Source: an uncultured Lachnospiraceae bacterium (lineage in GTDB: Bacteria > Bacillota > Clostridia > Lachnospirales > Lachnospiraceae). From it: a stretch of 64,000 nucleotides of DNA. This document shows positions 1 to 9,082 of the stretch, in pieces (positions within the stretch are counted from its first letter, which is position 1; the number at the start of each line of letters is the position of its first letter). Location: NCBI GenBank assembly GCA_937920345.1, contig CALGVA010000055.1, positions 1 to 64,000 of the forward strand, given 5' to 3'. Both the position numbers and the translations under genes were made by a program. The notes beneath the pieces were generated by a model, which worked only from the letters and a program-made list of their open reading frames with translations, ran no database searches and was not told where the DNA came from.

Positions 1-420
1 TTTCATACCCCGCGATTGACTCATCTCGCTCCGATAGTTCTCTTTCATACCCCGCGATTGACTCATCTCGCTCCGATAGTTCTCTTTTATACCCCGCAAT
101 CGACTGGTCGCGGTCCGATAACTCTTTTTCATATCCCGCAATTGACTGATCCCGGTTCGAAAGTTCTCTTTTATACCCCGCAATCGACTGGTCGCGCTCT
201 GATAGCTCTTTTTCATATCCAGCGATTGACTCATCTCGCTCCGATAACTCTTTTTCATATCCCGCGATTGACTTATCGCGCTCCGATAGTTCTCTTTTAT
301 ACCCCGCAATCGACTGGTCGCGGTCCGATAGTTCCTTTTCATACCCCGCAATTGACTCATCTCGTCCGGCAATGGCTTTCTGATACCACGCAATAGAATC
401 ATCCCGCTCTAAGACTGCTC
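1..420 (-). repeat. 42-bp in-frame tandem repeat (about 10 units)
   Basis: Units of exactly 42 bp start at 1, 43, 85, 127, 169, 211, 253, 295, 337 and 379. Two sub-types alternate in part, giving GYKRELS or GYEKELS in the protein. The first eight are close to identical and the last two degenerate. Because 42 is a multiple of 3, the array encodes a 14-residue (two-heptad) repeat and can change length without frameshift. It runs off the window edge. Confidence 0.95.
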
Positions 421-1141
421 TTTCATAATTCTTGAGATCCTGATAGTACTCTTCACGGTCACGGCACATCTTACGTATCTGCTCTTCGGTATTGTACACA
501 AAAATTGATTCAGCCGCTTCTCTCATATTTTCATCTTCCGCCGCCAACATTCTAACCTCCTCCCAGGTAGTGGCCTTCAGGAGCTTTGCCCAGCCATCAA
601 TATGATATATCCTGTCTTCCTCAGTTGCCAGATCTATTCGAGATAAGTCTACCACATTCAGGGTAATGTTGTCACTATATTTTTGATAATTTTTAACGTT
701 TATCAGTTTATAGGAAGCATAGAATTCCGGTTTGTCCGGAAACAGCGTATAATCCAGAAACCCGATATGTATCGCAGATTTTGCTGTATCGTAGTCCTGC
801 CCGCGGGTAAGACTGTCATAAGAACGGCATAAGTACACTACCGAACGGTTCTGCCAGTTCAGCCGGTTTGTCACCTGCATTTCAAGGTTTATGATCGTGC
901 GGTTATTCAGTAAGACACTGATGTCCAGTCGAATCTCCTTGCTTTTCACACTCTCACCCAGAATAATGGGATTTGTGATTTCCACGGAAACCACTTCCTT
1001 TTCTGTTAAATGGAGCAAGGAACAGATTAACCCGCGAAGTACCTTATTATTAGACTGTAAAACCGCGCGAAACATGTAATCATTGGTCATGCCGTAAGGA
1101 ATCGTGCCATGGGCGTTTTGAAATGTTGTGTTTAGATTCAT
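1..1141 (-). CDS. Rpn family PD-(D/E)XK nuclease / transposase-like protein with repeat C-terminus (partial)
   Basis: The gene enters from the left edge, so its C-terminus is missing. From the ATG at 1141 (GGAAG ribosome binding site upstream) the protein begins MNLNTTFQNAHGTIPYGMTN, typical of Rpn/PDDEXK_2 proteins. Asp73 (in RLDISV) and the Glu87-x-Gln89 pair (in NLEMQV) fit the PD-(D/E)XK active site. Family members are DNA nucleases linked to RecA-independent recombination, and many are found in multicopy. After about residue 240 the sequence becomes near-identical 14-residue units of the form ELSERDESIAGYEK, ten copies to the window edge, probably a coiled coil. Whether the nuclease is active cannot be judged from sequence. 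Confidence 0.8.
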   Translation of the reverse strand, partial: MNLNTTFQNAHGTIPYGMTNDYMFRAVLQSNNKVLRGLICSLLHLTEKEVVSVEITNPIILGESVKSKEIRLDISVLLNNRTIINLEMQVTNRLNWQNRSVVYLCRSYDSLTRGQDYDTAKSAIHIGFLDYTLFPDKPEFYASYKLINVKNYQKYSDNITLNVVDLSRIDLATEEDRIYHIDGWAKLLKATTWEEVRMLAAEDENMREAAESIFVYNTEEQIRKMCRDREEYYQDLKNYERAVLERDDSIAWYQKAIAGRDESIAGYEKELSDRDQSIAGYKRELSERDKSIAGYEKELSERDESIAGYEKELSERDQSIAGYKRELSNRDQSIAGYEKELSDRDQSIAGYKRELSERDESIAGYERELSERDESIAGYE

Positions 1142-1247
1142 AGATGTGTCTTCCTTTCGTAAGAAGTATAGACGGAGCTTTGCCCCGAAGATTCTGCGGA
1201 ACCGAAAGATGTGAATGTGATTCCTGATTATTTTCGAATATACTCTA

Positions 1248-1276
1248 TATATAACAAAGTGCGGGCAGAAACACAA
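1248..1276 (-). promoter_or_regulatory. Probable sigma-A promoter of the Rpn gene
   Basis: On the minus strand TTGTGT (1271-1276) is followed after 17 nt by TATATA (1248-1253), about 105 nt upstream of the Rpn start codon. Confidence 0.5.
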
Positions 1277-1329
1277 TTATTATTTGTTGTCCCATCTATA
1301 GAAAATGCATAGTCGTTATATCGTTACCA

Positions 1330-1359
1330 TTGTCATTTCTTCCATATGTAGTGTATACT
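1330..1359 (+). promoter_or_regulatory. Probable promoter of the Bce-type regulator operon
   Basis: TTGTCA (1330-1335), an 18-nt spacer and TATACT (1354-1359) lie about 160 nt before the response-regulator start. The 1142-1522 gap otherwise holds only the two divergent promoters and short AT-rich stretches; I see no other gene in it. Confidence 0.5.
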
Positions 1360-1522
1360 ATAGGCTATATCAGAAATGAAATGCCACATATTGTATTGTG
1401 CAACTTTACTTTAAAGGTTACACCGCTATAAGGCGGACATGCCCGCTATGAAAATCTTGTTGTTTTGCGCTGCCCGGTATATTATGCGGAACAAAGAAAT
1501 CACTCTGATACGGAGGATTACC

Positions 1523-2188
1523 ATGCAAAAAATCATGATCATCGAGGACGATCCCGCAGTGCGGGAGGAATTGTCCCTTCTACTGAAAAATGAGGGCTAC
1601 CATCCCATCCCGGTCACCGTCTTTCACAATATTGCACAGCAGGCCGCCGCGGAAATGCCCGATCTGATTCTGCTGGACTTGGGACTTCCGGAGCAGGACG
1701 GCCTGTCTCTATGTGCCGATCTGCGCCAGAGCAGTCATACGCCTGTCATTTTTGTCACCAGCCGGAATTCTACGGCGGACGAGCTGTCGGCACTCAATAT
1801 GGGCGGCGACGATTACATTACCAAACCTTACAATATCCCGCTGCTGCTTACCCGGATCAAAGTCGTACTGCGCCGGAGCAGCCCGAAGGGGGACACGGAT
1901 TGCCCGGCATACGGCGGATTGCAATTAAATCCTGCCAGGGGTACCGCTATGGCAAATAATCAAATCGCTGAACTGACGCGCAATGAAATTCAAATTCTGG
2001 CTCACTTAATGAGCCACGCCGGAGAGATCGTTTCCCGCGCAGATCTGACCGAAGCCTTGTGGAACAACAAAATCTACATTGATGACAACACCCTCAGTGT
2101 CAATATCACGCGCCTGCGTGGCAAGCTGGACGAACTGGGGCTTCCTGACTATATTAAGACACGGCGCGGACTGGGATATCAGCTTTGA
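1523..2188 (+). CDS. OmpR/PhoB-family response regulator, BceR-like
   Basis: A 221-residue DNA-binding response regulator. The start at 1523 is chosen because CGGAGG lies 6 nt upstream; the frame is open further upstream without a good ribosome binding site. The receiver domain (about 1-115) has the acidic pair Asp9/Asp10, phosphoacceptor Asp52 in LILLDLGLP, Thr79 and Lys101. The C-terminal winged helix ends in the usual RRGLGYQL. It is followed by a short two-helix sensor kinase and a BceAB-type ABC transporter, the standard arrangement of a peptide-antibiotic sensing and detoxification module. It probably binds the dyad at 3362-3377. The antibiotic sensed is not predictable. Confidence 0.9.
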   Translation: MQKIMIIEDDPAVREELSLLLKNEGYHPIPVTVFHNIAQQAAAEMPDLILLDLGLPEQDGLSLCADLRQSSHTPVIFVTSRNSTADELSALNMGGDDYITKPYNIPLLLTRIKVVLRRSSPKGDTDCPAYGGLQLNPARGTAMANNQIAELTRNEIQILAHLMSHAGEIVSRADLTEALWNNKIYIDDNTLSVNITRLRGKLDELGLPDYIKTRRGLGYQL

Positions 2189-2260
2189 TATTCCCGGCGC
2201 TTTTCATCACGAAAACTGCTCTGACATGCGCTTAAAAACAGCGCAGAAATGAGGGAAAAT

Positions 2261-3346
2261 ATGACTTTTCAAGAATTTCTATCCGACCGGACGGGTAAAA
2301 TCTTATTGGAAATACTCATCATGGGGGCAATGTCCGGTTTTCTTCTTGCCACCGGAACAACGCCCGATATCATTATTCTTCTGCTCATATTCTCGTGTCT
2401 GATTCGCATGACTGTGTTCGTCATTGACTTTATCAAATGCCGTTCCCGTCTGGAAGAACTGCAAAGTATTATGGATGGTCTGGATCAGAAATACCTGTTT
2501 GCGGAATGTGCACCGCCGCCGAAAACCGCCTTTGAGCGCCGGCTTTTTGCTCTCATACGACGCTCCTGCCAGTCTATGACCGGGGCAGTCTCTGACGCGC
2601 AGGCCGCAGGCCGGTCGTATCGGGAATATGTGGAAAGCTGGGTGCACGAGGTCAAATCACCCATCACCGCCGCCAGGCTGATCTGTCACAGCCTCGACCC
2701 GGTTCACGCACGCCGGCTTGCACCGGAGCTTGCGCAGATCGAGGCGCATGTGGAGCGCGCCCTTTTCTATGCCAGAGCACAAAACCCGGAGCGGGATTGC
2801 ATAATCCGGGAATGCAGTCTTGCGCAAATCGTATCGGAAACCATCGACACTTACCGCACACTGCTCCTGCAGAACAATATGTGCATTGAAACCGAAAATC
2901 TGGATCATCAAGTCTACACGGACAGCAAATGGACCGGTTTTATCCTCGGGCAGCTTCTGCAAAACGCCGCCCGTTATACAAAAGCCGGCACCCCCTCAGG
3001 CGCTGCCACGGACTGCGGAGCACCCTCGCAGCCTCATAAAGCAGAACCTGTTTCCGCAGACAAAAATGACATATCTGTCATTATCATATCCGCAGAACTT
3101 TCTGACAGACAGGAACTTATACTCAAAGTATCGGATAACGGGATCGGCATTCCCGCCCATGAACTGCCCCGCGTCTTTGACCGGGGATTTACGGGCAGCA
3201 ACGGGCGCATGAAGGGCGGCAGCACCGGCATGGGACTGTATCTGTGCCGCAGGCTATGTGGATTTCTTTCGATCAACATACAAATCTCTTCCACTGAGCA
3301 TGAAGGCACTTGTGTAACGCTCTCTTTTCCCGCCAAAGCTAAGTAA
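2261..3346 (+). CDS. Intramembrane-sensing histidine kinase, BceS-like
   Basis: A 361-residue sensor kinase. The ATG at 2261 is preferred over the one at 2249 because GAGGGA precedes it. The N-terminus holds only two membrane helices (about 10-31 and 35-58) with a minimal outside loop, the hallmark of kinases that sense through their partner ABC permease. His129 lies in the H-box VHEVKSPIT; the N-box (LLQNAARYT), G1 (DNGIGIP) and G2 (GMGLYLC) motifs are intact. A segment around 245-265, rich in Pro, Ala and Ser, is inserted between the N and G1 boxes. It follows the response regulator by about 70 nt and is presumably cotranscribed with it. Confidence 0.9.
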   Translation: MTFQEFLSDRTGKILLEILIMGAMSGFLLATGTTPDIIILLLIFSCLIRMTVFVIDFIKCRSRLEELQSIMDGLDQKYLFAECAPPPKTAFERRLFALIRRSCQSMTGAVSDAQAAGRSYREYVESWVHEVKSPITAARLICHSLDPVHARRLAPELAQIEAHVERALFYARAQNPERDCIIRECSLAQIVSETIDTYRTLLLQNNMCIETENLDHQVYTDSKWTGFILGQLLQNAARYTKAGTPSGAATDCGAPSQPHKAEPVSADKNDISVIIISAELSDRQELILKVSDNGIGIPAHELPRVFDRGFTGSNGRMKGGSTGMGLYLCRRLCGFLSINIQISSTEHEGTCVTLSFPAKAK

Positions 3347-3361
3347 ACAAAACCGGAAATT

Positions 3362-3377
3362 CTTACAAAAATGTAAG
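3362..3377 (+). promoter_or_regulatory. BceR-type operator dyad
   Basis: Perfect inverted repeat CTTACA-AAAA-TGTAAG in the 234-nt gap before the ABC transporter genes. The core TTACA-N4-TGTAA matches the consensus described for BceR-family regulators (TNACA-N4-TGTAA). Its place about 200 nt before the ATPase start suits activation of the transporter by the adjacent two-component system. Confidence 0.8.
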
Positions 3378-3580
3378 GCAAATCCATATCACTTCGATAC
3401 CAACCGTTCTGCTGTTGTTGTATGCTGACAGTATCATCAGCTCTGCCGGAAGCAGCCGGAAATGCGGGGCAGATTCCTGAATATTCCCCGACTGCAGAAC
3501 CGGACTTGCGTTTAGGTCCGCGTACCTAAGAGTATTCTTTCGGAAAACTCTGCGCAGAGCGCTTCGGAAAGGAGTACATT

Positions 3581-4339
3581 ATGCTGCAAGTGAAAAACAT
3601 CGAAAAATATTACGGCAGTAAAAATCACGCCACCAAAGCCTTAGACCGCGTCAGTTTTGATGTGGAAAAAGGTGAGTTTATCGCTATTATGGGGGCTTCC
3701 GGCAGCGGCAAGACCACCCTGCTCAACTGCATATCCACAATCGATACGGTGAGCGCCGGAAGCATTGTCCTGGAAGGAACGGAAATCTCGGAACTTGCCG
3801 AGGGTGAACTCGCCCGTTTCAGGCGGGAACGTCTTGGCTTCGTCTTTCAGGATTTTAACCTGTTAGATACCCTGACCATCGAGGAAAATATCGGTCTTGC
3901 CCTTATGCTGAATCATTCTGATCCCCGCTTCGTGCAAAAACAGGTCACAGAAGTATGCGAAAAGCTCGGTATCACAGATATTCTGGGCAAATTTCCCTAT
4001 CAGGTCTCCGGCGGCCAGAAGCAGCGCGCCGCCTGTGCCAGAGCCATGGTCGCGGGGCAGTCTCTGCTGCTGGCCGATGAGCCCACCGGCGCTCTGGACT
4101 CCACCGCCTCCAAGAATCTTCTGGAAATCATGACACAGATGAATCAGGACATGGGCGCGACCATTCTTATGGTCACCCACGACGCCTACAGCGCCGGCTA
4201 TGCTTCCAGAGTGCTTTTCTTAAAAGACGGAAAAATCTTCAACGAACTGCTCCGCGGTGAACGCCCCAGACCGGTATTCTACCGCGAGATCCTGAATGTT
4301 CTCGCGCTGTTGGGAGGTGATCTCAGTGATGTTATCTAA
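3581..4339 (+). CDS. ABC transporter ATP-binding protein, BceA-like
   Basis: A 252-residue ATPase of the MacB/LolD/BceA class, with a GGAAAGGAG ribosome binding site. Walker A is GASGSGKT (38-45), the signature SGGQ starts at 143, Walker B LLLADE is at 162-167 and the H-loop is MVTHD. The C-terminal 30 residues after GKIFNELLRG are the extension usual for Bce-type ATPases. Its stop overlaps the start of the permease, so the two are translationally coupled. Together they would move or release peptide antibiotics at the cytoplasmic membrane and pass flux information to the kinase. Confidence 0.92.
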   Translation: MLQVKNIEKYYGSKNHATKALDRVSFDVEKGEFIAIMGASGSGKTTLLNCISTIDTVSAGSIVLEGTEISELAEGELARFRRERLGFVFQDFNLLDTLTIEENIGLALMLNHSDPRFVQKQVTEVCEKLGITDILGKFPYQVSGGQKQRAACARAMVAGQSLLLADEPTGALDSTASKNLLEIMTQMNQDMGATILMVTHDAYSAGYASRVLFLKDGKIFNELLRGERPRPVFYREILNVLALLGGDLSDVI

Positions 4340-6455
4340 ACCAAACACGCCCGATTGCGCAATCTGCGCTGATAATCCGGATCGACAGAACAATTCCCTG
4401 TCCCTGAAAATATCCTTTAGAAATGCCAGAAGACAGGCGAAGGATTATCTGGTCTATTTTGTCACCATCGTCATGGCTGCCGCATTGATTTATTCCTTCA
4501 ACGGTCTGGTTTTTTCAAAAGAACTGCTGGAACTGTCCGTGCGCATGGAATACCTGCCCGCCATGATCGTGTTCGCCAGCGTCGTAGTGGTGTGTATCAT
4601 CGGCTGGCTGGTCAACTACACCACCGGGTTCATGCTGTCCAGACGAAGCCGCGAACTTGGAACCTACATGCTGATCGGTCTGGAACCGAAGCAGGTAACC
4701 GGCCTTTTTATGAAAGAAAACCTGATCATCGGCATAGCCGCCTTCGTGCCTGGAACACTCATGGGCAGCCTTCTTTTTCAGGCTCTGCGCGCAATACTTC
4801 TGACACTGTTCGGCATTTCCTATCATTTCCGGCTGTCCTTCTCTCCGAAGGCAGGCGGGCTGACACTCGTCTATTTTGTGCTGATTTACCTTTTTGCCCA
4901 GTTAAAATGCAGGAAGCGCATTCGTTCCATGAAAATCCACGATCTCATTTATTATGAAAAAGTAAATGAAGAAGAAGTCATACAGAAAAGCAGCCGTCGC
5001 CGCAGGATCTTCGTGATCTCCATCGTATTTGGTATCATGGGCACACTGCTTCTCATGGCCGGAAGCACCATACCCTCTTTTGCAGGCGCAGCCTGTATTA
5101 TCGTATTTCTCTACGGATTTTTTATCAGCTTTTCCTCCGGCGTTCCGGCCTGGTTTGAAAGCCGCCCGGAAAAGAAATACAGACGCCAGACGCTGCTCGT
5201 CTTCCGGACGCTCTCCGCAAAACTCGCCTCCATGGGGATCGTCATGGCCACCATCTCTTTACTGTTCACCGCCGTGCTGATCAGCCTCGGTCTGGGCATA
5301 CTCTTTAGCCGTATGTTCGATTTCCGGGCACAGCAGTCCTGTTTTGACCTCTTTATATCCGATACCGACATAGGTGTCAGTTTTAAAGAACAGACCGGGT
5401 CAGGACGGGAAATTGAAAGCCCAGACGCAAATGCTGCCGGAAAATTTCAGGAATATGCCGACTACGTTCACAGGAATCTGTCCGTCGCCGATGAATTACA
5501 ATACCCCCTTTATCTGTCCAAAGACGACACTTTAACGGATTACCTGGAAGCAAACACACGATTTTCTTCTTTCTATGGCACCGACATGGTGATGAGATAC
5601 AGCGACTATGCCGCCCTTCGGGCAATGCTGGGCTACCCGCAGGCAGTCATGGAACCCGGACAGTACCTGATTCACTGTATGCCCTATCTGAAAAAAGGAA
5701 TCGAAGAATATCCGCTGTCGGAAGAATATGACAAATCTGTCATATACACAAAAGAAGGTCTTACACCGGGAAATGTCTACACAGAAATCTTCCACCAGTA
5801 CCTGTGGGGCGGCAACGGCTACAATTATATACTGATCCTGCCGGATGACGCCGCCGAAAAGTATGCCATGCACAGCATATGCTATGCAGTCATGACCAGA
5901 GAACCGGTAAGCGAGGAACAATACTATGACCTGCGCGATATTTTTTACCGGACAGGAACCCGCCATGACGGAATCTTCGACGGAGACAGCTACGGTACAA
6001 TCGACGCAAAGTCACAAGCGCAAAGAGCCGAAGCCTCCGAGGTGGCGATGTTCGTCCTGCCGCTCTACTATCTGGCATTGATCCTTTCGATGACCACCGT
6101 GACGATTCTCACCATCCACCAGCTCAGTGAGATGAACCGCTACAGGCAGCAGTTTACACTGCTTCGCAAACTCGGCATGGAGCCGCGGGAGATGATAAAA
6201 GCGCTGCGCACCCAGCTCGCCGTCTATTATGCCATGCCTGCCGTTCCGCCGCTGTTTATCACCGTTCCATTAATTCTGAACTTTGAAAACATCGTGGAAC
6301 CGGAGATCATGATGGGCACCGGAGGGGCACTTATGATTCTGGCCGTTACGCTGGGGCTGTTCGCCGCAATCTATGCGGTTTATATCCTGTCGGCGTACAG
6401 CGGCTTAAAGCGTAATGTACTGCCGGAGCACCTGATATGCCCCGACCGCAGATGA
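4329..6455 (+). CDS. ABC transporter permease, BceB-like (FtsX domain)
   Basis: A 708-residue permease starting at the ATG at 4329, 8 nt after GGAGGTG and inside the 3' end of the ATPase gene. It shows the ten-helix BceB layout: an N-terminal helix, an FtsX-type bundle (about 45-280), a large extracellular domain (about 330-570, rich in Tyr and Asp) and a C-terminal FtsX bundle. The big outside domain is where BceB proteins meet the antibiotic and the sensor kinase. It is the last gene of the module before a 90-nt gap. Confidence 0.9.
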   Translation: MLSKPNTPDCAICADNPDRQNNSLSLKISFRNARRQAKDYLVYFVTIVMAAALIYSFNGLVFSKELLELSVRMEYLPAMIVFASVVVVCIIGWLVNYTTGFMLSRRSRELGTYMLIGLEPKQVTGLFMKENLIIGIAAFVPGTLMGSLLFQALRAILLTLFGISYHFRLSFSPKAGGLTLVYFVLIYLFAQLKCRKRIRSMKIHDLIYYEKVNEEEVIQKSSRRRRIFVISIVFGIMGTLLLMAGSTIPSFAGAACIIVFLYGFFISFSSGVPAWFESRPEKKYRRQTLLVFRTLSAKLASMGIVMATISLLFTAVLISLGLGILFSRMFDFRAQQSCFDLFISDTDIGVSFKEQTGSGREIESPDANAAGKFQEYADYVHRNLSVADELQYPLYLSKDDTLTDYLEANTRFSSFYGTDMVMRYSDYAALRAMLGYPQAVMEPGQYLIHCMPYLKKGIEEYPLSEEYDKSVIYTKEGLTPGNVYTEIFHQYLWGGNGYNYILILPDDAAEKYAMHSICYAVMTREPVSEEQYYDLRDIFYRTGTRHDGIFDGDSYGTIDAKSQAQRAEASEVAMFVLPLYYLALILSMTTVTILTIHQLSEMNRYRQQFTLLRKLGMEPREMIKALRTQLAVYYAMPAVPPLFITVPLILNFENIVEPEIMMGTGGALMILAVTLGLFAAIYAVYILSAYSGLKRNVLPEHLICPDRR

Positions 6456-6546
6456 GAGAAAGCGTTTCCTCAAAACAAGATAACCTTGCATAAACCGCAG
6501 TACCCCCACATAAACTGTTAAAAAAGAATTTCTATGGGGATATTGT

Positions 6547-7023
6547 ATGAGTTCCAAAACCAAAATCGTTGTGCTTCATGTAAAAGAGTTAATATATACC
6601 GGAATCTTTGCCGTGCTCGGTATCCTCTTCATCGTCCTGCTCATTATCATGTTCCTGCCGAAAGAGGAGAAAAGGGAAACCATGTCCACCGTGACGCAGA
6701 CTACCTCCAACACCTACATACCCGGTGTATATACAACGTCTTTGATCCTGAATGACAATGTCGTGGAAATCGAAGTGACTGTGGACGAGAAAAACATCAA
6801 CTCCATACGGCTCATCAATCTGGACGAAGCCGTAGCGACCATGTATCCTCTGATCCAGCCGTCCTTCGAAGATCTGGCAAACCAGATCATTGTCAACCAG
6901 AGCTTAGAGGGCGTCACCTATCCGGATGACAGCAAATACACCTCCATGATCCTCTTAGACGCCATCACCGCTTCACTGGAAAAGGCGCTGGAAAATGAGG
7001 GAGATGAAATCGAGGCAGAGTAA
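6547..7023 (+). CDS. Membrane-anchored FMN_bind-like protein lacking the flavinylation motif
   Basis: A 158-residue protein with one N-terminal membrane helix (about 16-39) followed by an outside domain. The GVYTTSLILNDNVVEIEVTV start, the central VNQSLEG and the final TSMILLDAITASLEKALE resemble the FMN_bind fold of RnfG/NqrC and flavin-transferase targets. The usual S(T)GAT(S/T) flavin-attachment threonine is replaced by DDSKYTS, so covalent FMN binding is unlikely. A GGGGAT ribosome binding site precedes the ATG. It follows the Bce permease by 91 nt, possibly by read-through, and converges on nadE with 11 nt between the stops. The fold call is by pattern only. Confidence 0.6.
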   Translation: MSSKTKIVVLHVKELIYTGIFAVLGILFIVLLIIMFLPKEEKRETMSTVTQTTSNTYIPGVYTTSLILNDNVVEIEVTVDEKNINSIRLINLDEAVATMYPLIQPSFEDLANQIIVNQSLEGVTYPDDSKYTSMILLDAITASLEKALENEGDEIEAE

Positions 7024-7034
7024 ACACCGCGTTC

Positions 7035-8945
7035 CTATAACTCCTCCACCTGCCGCAGCCAGATATCCGCACAGGCGTCGGAAGGCATACGCAGGTCGCC
7101 CCGCGGTGACACCGCCACACTGCCGACTTTGGGTCCGTCCGGCAGACACGAACGCTTAAACTGCTGCGCAAAAAACCGCTCGTAAAAGGTTTTGAGCCAT
7201 TTCAATATGACATCCTTGTCATATATATTCCGAAAAGATTCGCAGGCAATCCTGTATATCTTAGCCGGCTCAAAACCGCAGCGCAGCATGTAATACAGGA
7301 AAAAATCATGTAATTCATAAGGTCCCACAAGATCCTCCGTCCGCTGTGAGATGACGCCATCCACCGGCGGCAGCAGCTCCGGACTGACAGGCGTGTCAAG
7401 TACATCCAGAAGTGTCTTTTTCAGTTCCTCATCACCGCAGGTATCCGCATAATACTGCACCAGATGACGCACCAGTGTCTTCGGTACTCCCGCATTTACG
7501 CCGTACATGGACATGTGGTCGCCGTTGTAGGTCGCCCAGCCCAGCGCCAGTTCCGACATGTCGCCGGTTCCGATGACCATGCCCCCCGTGCGGTTTGCAA
7601 TATCCATCAGGATCTGGGTACGCTCTCTCGCCTGTCCGTTCTCATAAGTCACGTCATGTTCGTCTATGTTCTGCCCGATATCCCTGAAATGCACAGTCAC
7701 CGCCTCTCTGATATCCACCTCACTAAGTGTCGCCCCCAGCGTCTTCGCCAGTTTGCAGGCATTGTCATAGGTTCTGTCCGTGGTGCCGAAGCAAGGCATG
7801 GTCACCGCCGTGATCTGTTCTCTTTGCAGTCCCAGCATATCAAAGGCCCGCACCGTCACCAGAAGCGCCAGCGTAGAATCCAGCCCCCCGGAGACGCCGA
7901 TCACCGCAGACTGACAGCCGGTATGCTCATATCGCTTCTTAAGCCCGTAAGACTGGATCGAAAGAATCTCCTCACAGCGCTTCGCACGCTCCTCCTGATC
8001 GGACGGTACAAAAGGCTTCGCGCCGAACGTGCGCGTAAGCACTGTCTCCTCCTCTTCCATATGAACCGGCACAATGAGATATTGTTCTGACCGTCGCGGC
8101 ACATAAGTCGACATTCTCCGCCTCTCGTGACACAACCTGTGAATGTCAAGATCCGCGTATATATTTTCCGGCACAAACCGCTTCGCCTGTACCAGAATCG
8201 TGCCGTTTTCCGCAATCATATTGTGTCCGCCAAACACCAGATCCTGCGTGGACTCTCCCTCCCCGGCGGAGGAATACACATATCCCGCGATCTGTCTGGC
8301 ACTGGAAGATTTCACAAGCAATTCTCTGTACGCATCTTTGCCTACCGTCTCATTGGAAGCCGACAGATTCACCAGCACGGTTGCGCCCGCCAGCGCATGT
8401 AACGTCCCCGGAGACAATGGTGCCCAGATATCCTCACAGATCTCACAGCCCACCGTCAATCCGCTGATCACATCCACCTCAAACAGAATGTTTGTGCCAA
8501 ACGGAATTTCTTCTCCCTCATAGAAACAACTCTCCGGCACCTCATTGCCTGCCGTGAAATGCCTCGTCTCATAAAATTCCGCATAAGACGGAATATGCTT
8601 TTTCGGAATAAACGCAAGCACCTCTCCGTTCTGCAGCACCGCCGCCACATTGTAAAGCTTACTGTCCTTTTCCAGCGGAAGCCCCACAAACACCAATGCG
8701 TCACTGCCCTGTGTGGCGTCCGCCACCTTGCGCAGCGCCTCTTTTGCCTGTGCAAGCAATCGTTCCTGCAGGAAAAGATCGCCGCAGGTATAACCGGTCA
8801 GACACAGCTCCGGAAAAACGATGATCTTCGCGCCATTCGTACAGGCTTCCTCTATTCCTTTGCAAATTTCCTCCGCATTGTACGCCGGATCAGCCACCCT
8901 GATCTTCGGTGTCATAGCCGCCGCCTTGATAAATCCGTGTTTCAT
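7035..8945 (-). CDS. nadE: NAD(+) synthase, glutamine-hydrolysing
   Basis: A 636-residue two-domain enzyme that amidates deamido-NAD with glutamine-derived ammonia in the cytosol. The N-terminal nitrilase-type glutaminase (about 1-290) has the triad Glu46 (FPELCLTG), Lys115 (IPKKHIPSY) and Cys170 (CEICEDIW). The C-terminal ATP-pyrophosphatase synthetase has the P-loop SGGLDST at 352-358. Length matches the long eukaryote/actinobacterial-like NadE form that is also common in Clostridia. The ribosome binding site is AGGCGG. It stands alone, 137 nt after a DUF554 gene on the same strand. Confidence 0.95.
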   Translation of the reverse strand: MKHGFIKAAAMTPKIRVADPAYNAEEICKGIEEACTNGAKIIVFPELCLTGYTCGDLFLQERLLAQAKEALRKVADATQGSDALVFVGLPLEKDSKLYNVAAVLQNGEVLAFIPKKHIPSYAEFYETRHFTAGNEVPESCFYEGEEIPFGTNILFEVDVISGLTVGCEICEDIWAPLSPGTLHALAGATVLVNLSASNETVGKDAYRELLVKSSSARQIAGYVYSSAGEGESTQDLVFGGHNMIAENGTILVQAKRFVPENIYADLDIHRLCHERRRMSTYVPRRSEQYLIVPVHMEEEETVLTRTFGAKPFVPSDQEERAKRCEEILSIQSYGLKKRYEHTGCQSAVIGVSGGLDSTLALLVTVRAFDMLGLQREQITAVTMPCFGTTDRTYDNACKLAKTLGATLSEVDIREAVTVHFRDIGQNIDEHDVTYENGQARERTQILMDIANRTGGMVIGTGDMSELALGWATYNGDHMSMYGVNAGVPKTLVRHLVQYYADTCGDEELKKTLLDVLDTPVSPELLPPVDGVISQRTEDLVGPYELHDFFLYYMLRCGFEPAKIYRIACESFRNIYDKDVILKWLKTFYERFFAQQFKRSCLPDGPKVGSVAVSPRGDLRMPSDACADIWLRQVEEL

Positions 8946-9082
8946 CCCGTTTCCGCCTTTCTGTTTTCTATCCGTAACATGCCGGGCAGCGCAGAAAACG
9001 CGCTGTCACGATCAAAAGCTATTTCTACAGTCATTATTTGTGTATTTGTCATTTAATATGCAGAGGATATCATTCGCCGCCC

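Noticed and set aside
16..396. 126-residue plus-strand frame over the repeat array
   Set aside because: It is the antisense reading of the tandem repeat, with no ribosome binding site.
1..420. CRISPR-like periodic repeats
   Set aside because: The units are contiguous without spacers and keep an open frame of the minus-strand gene; they encode a 14-residue protein repeat.
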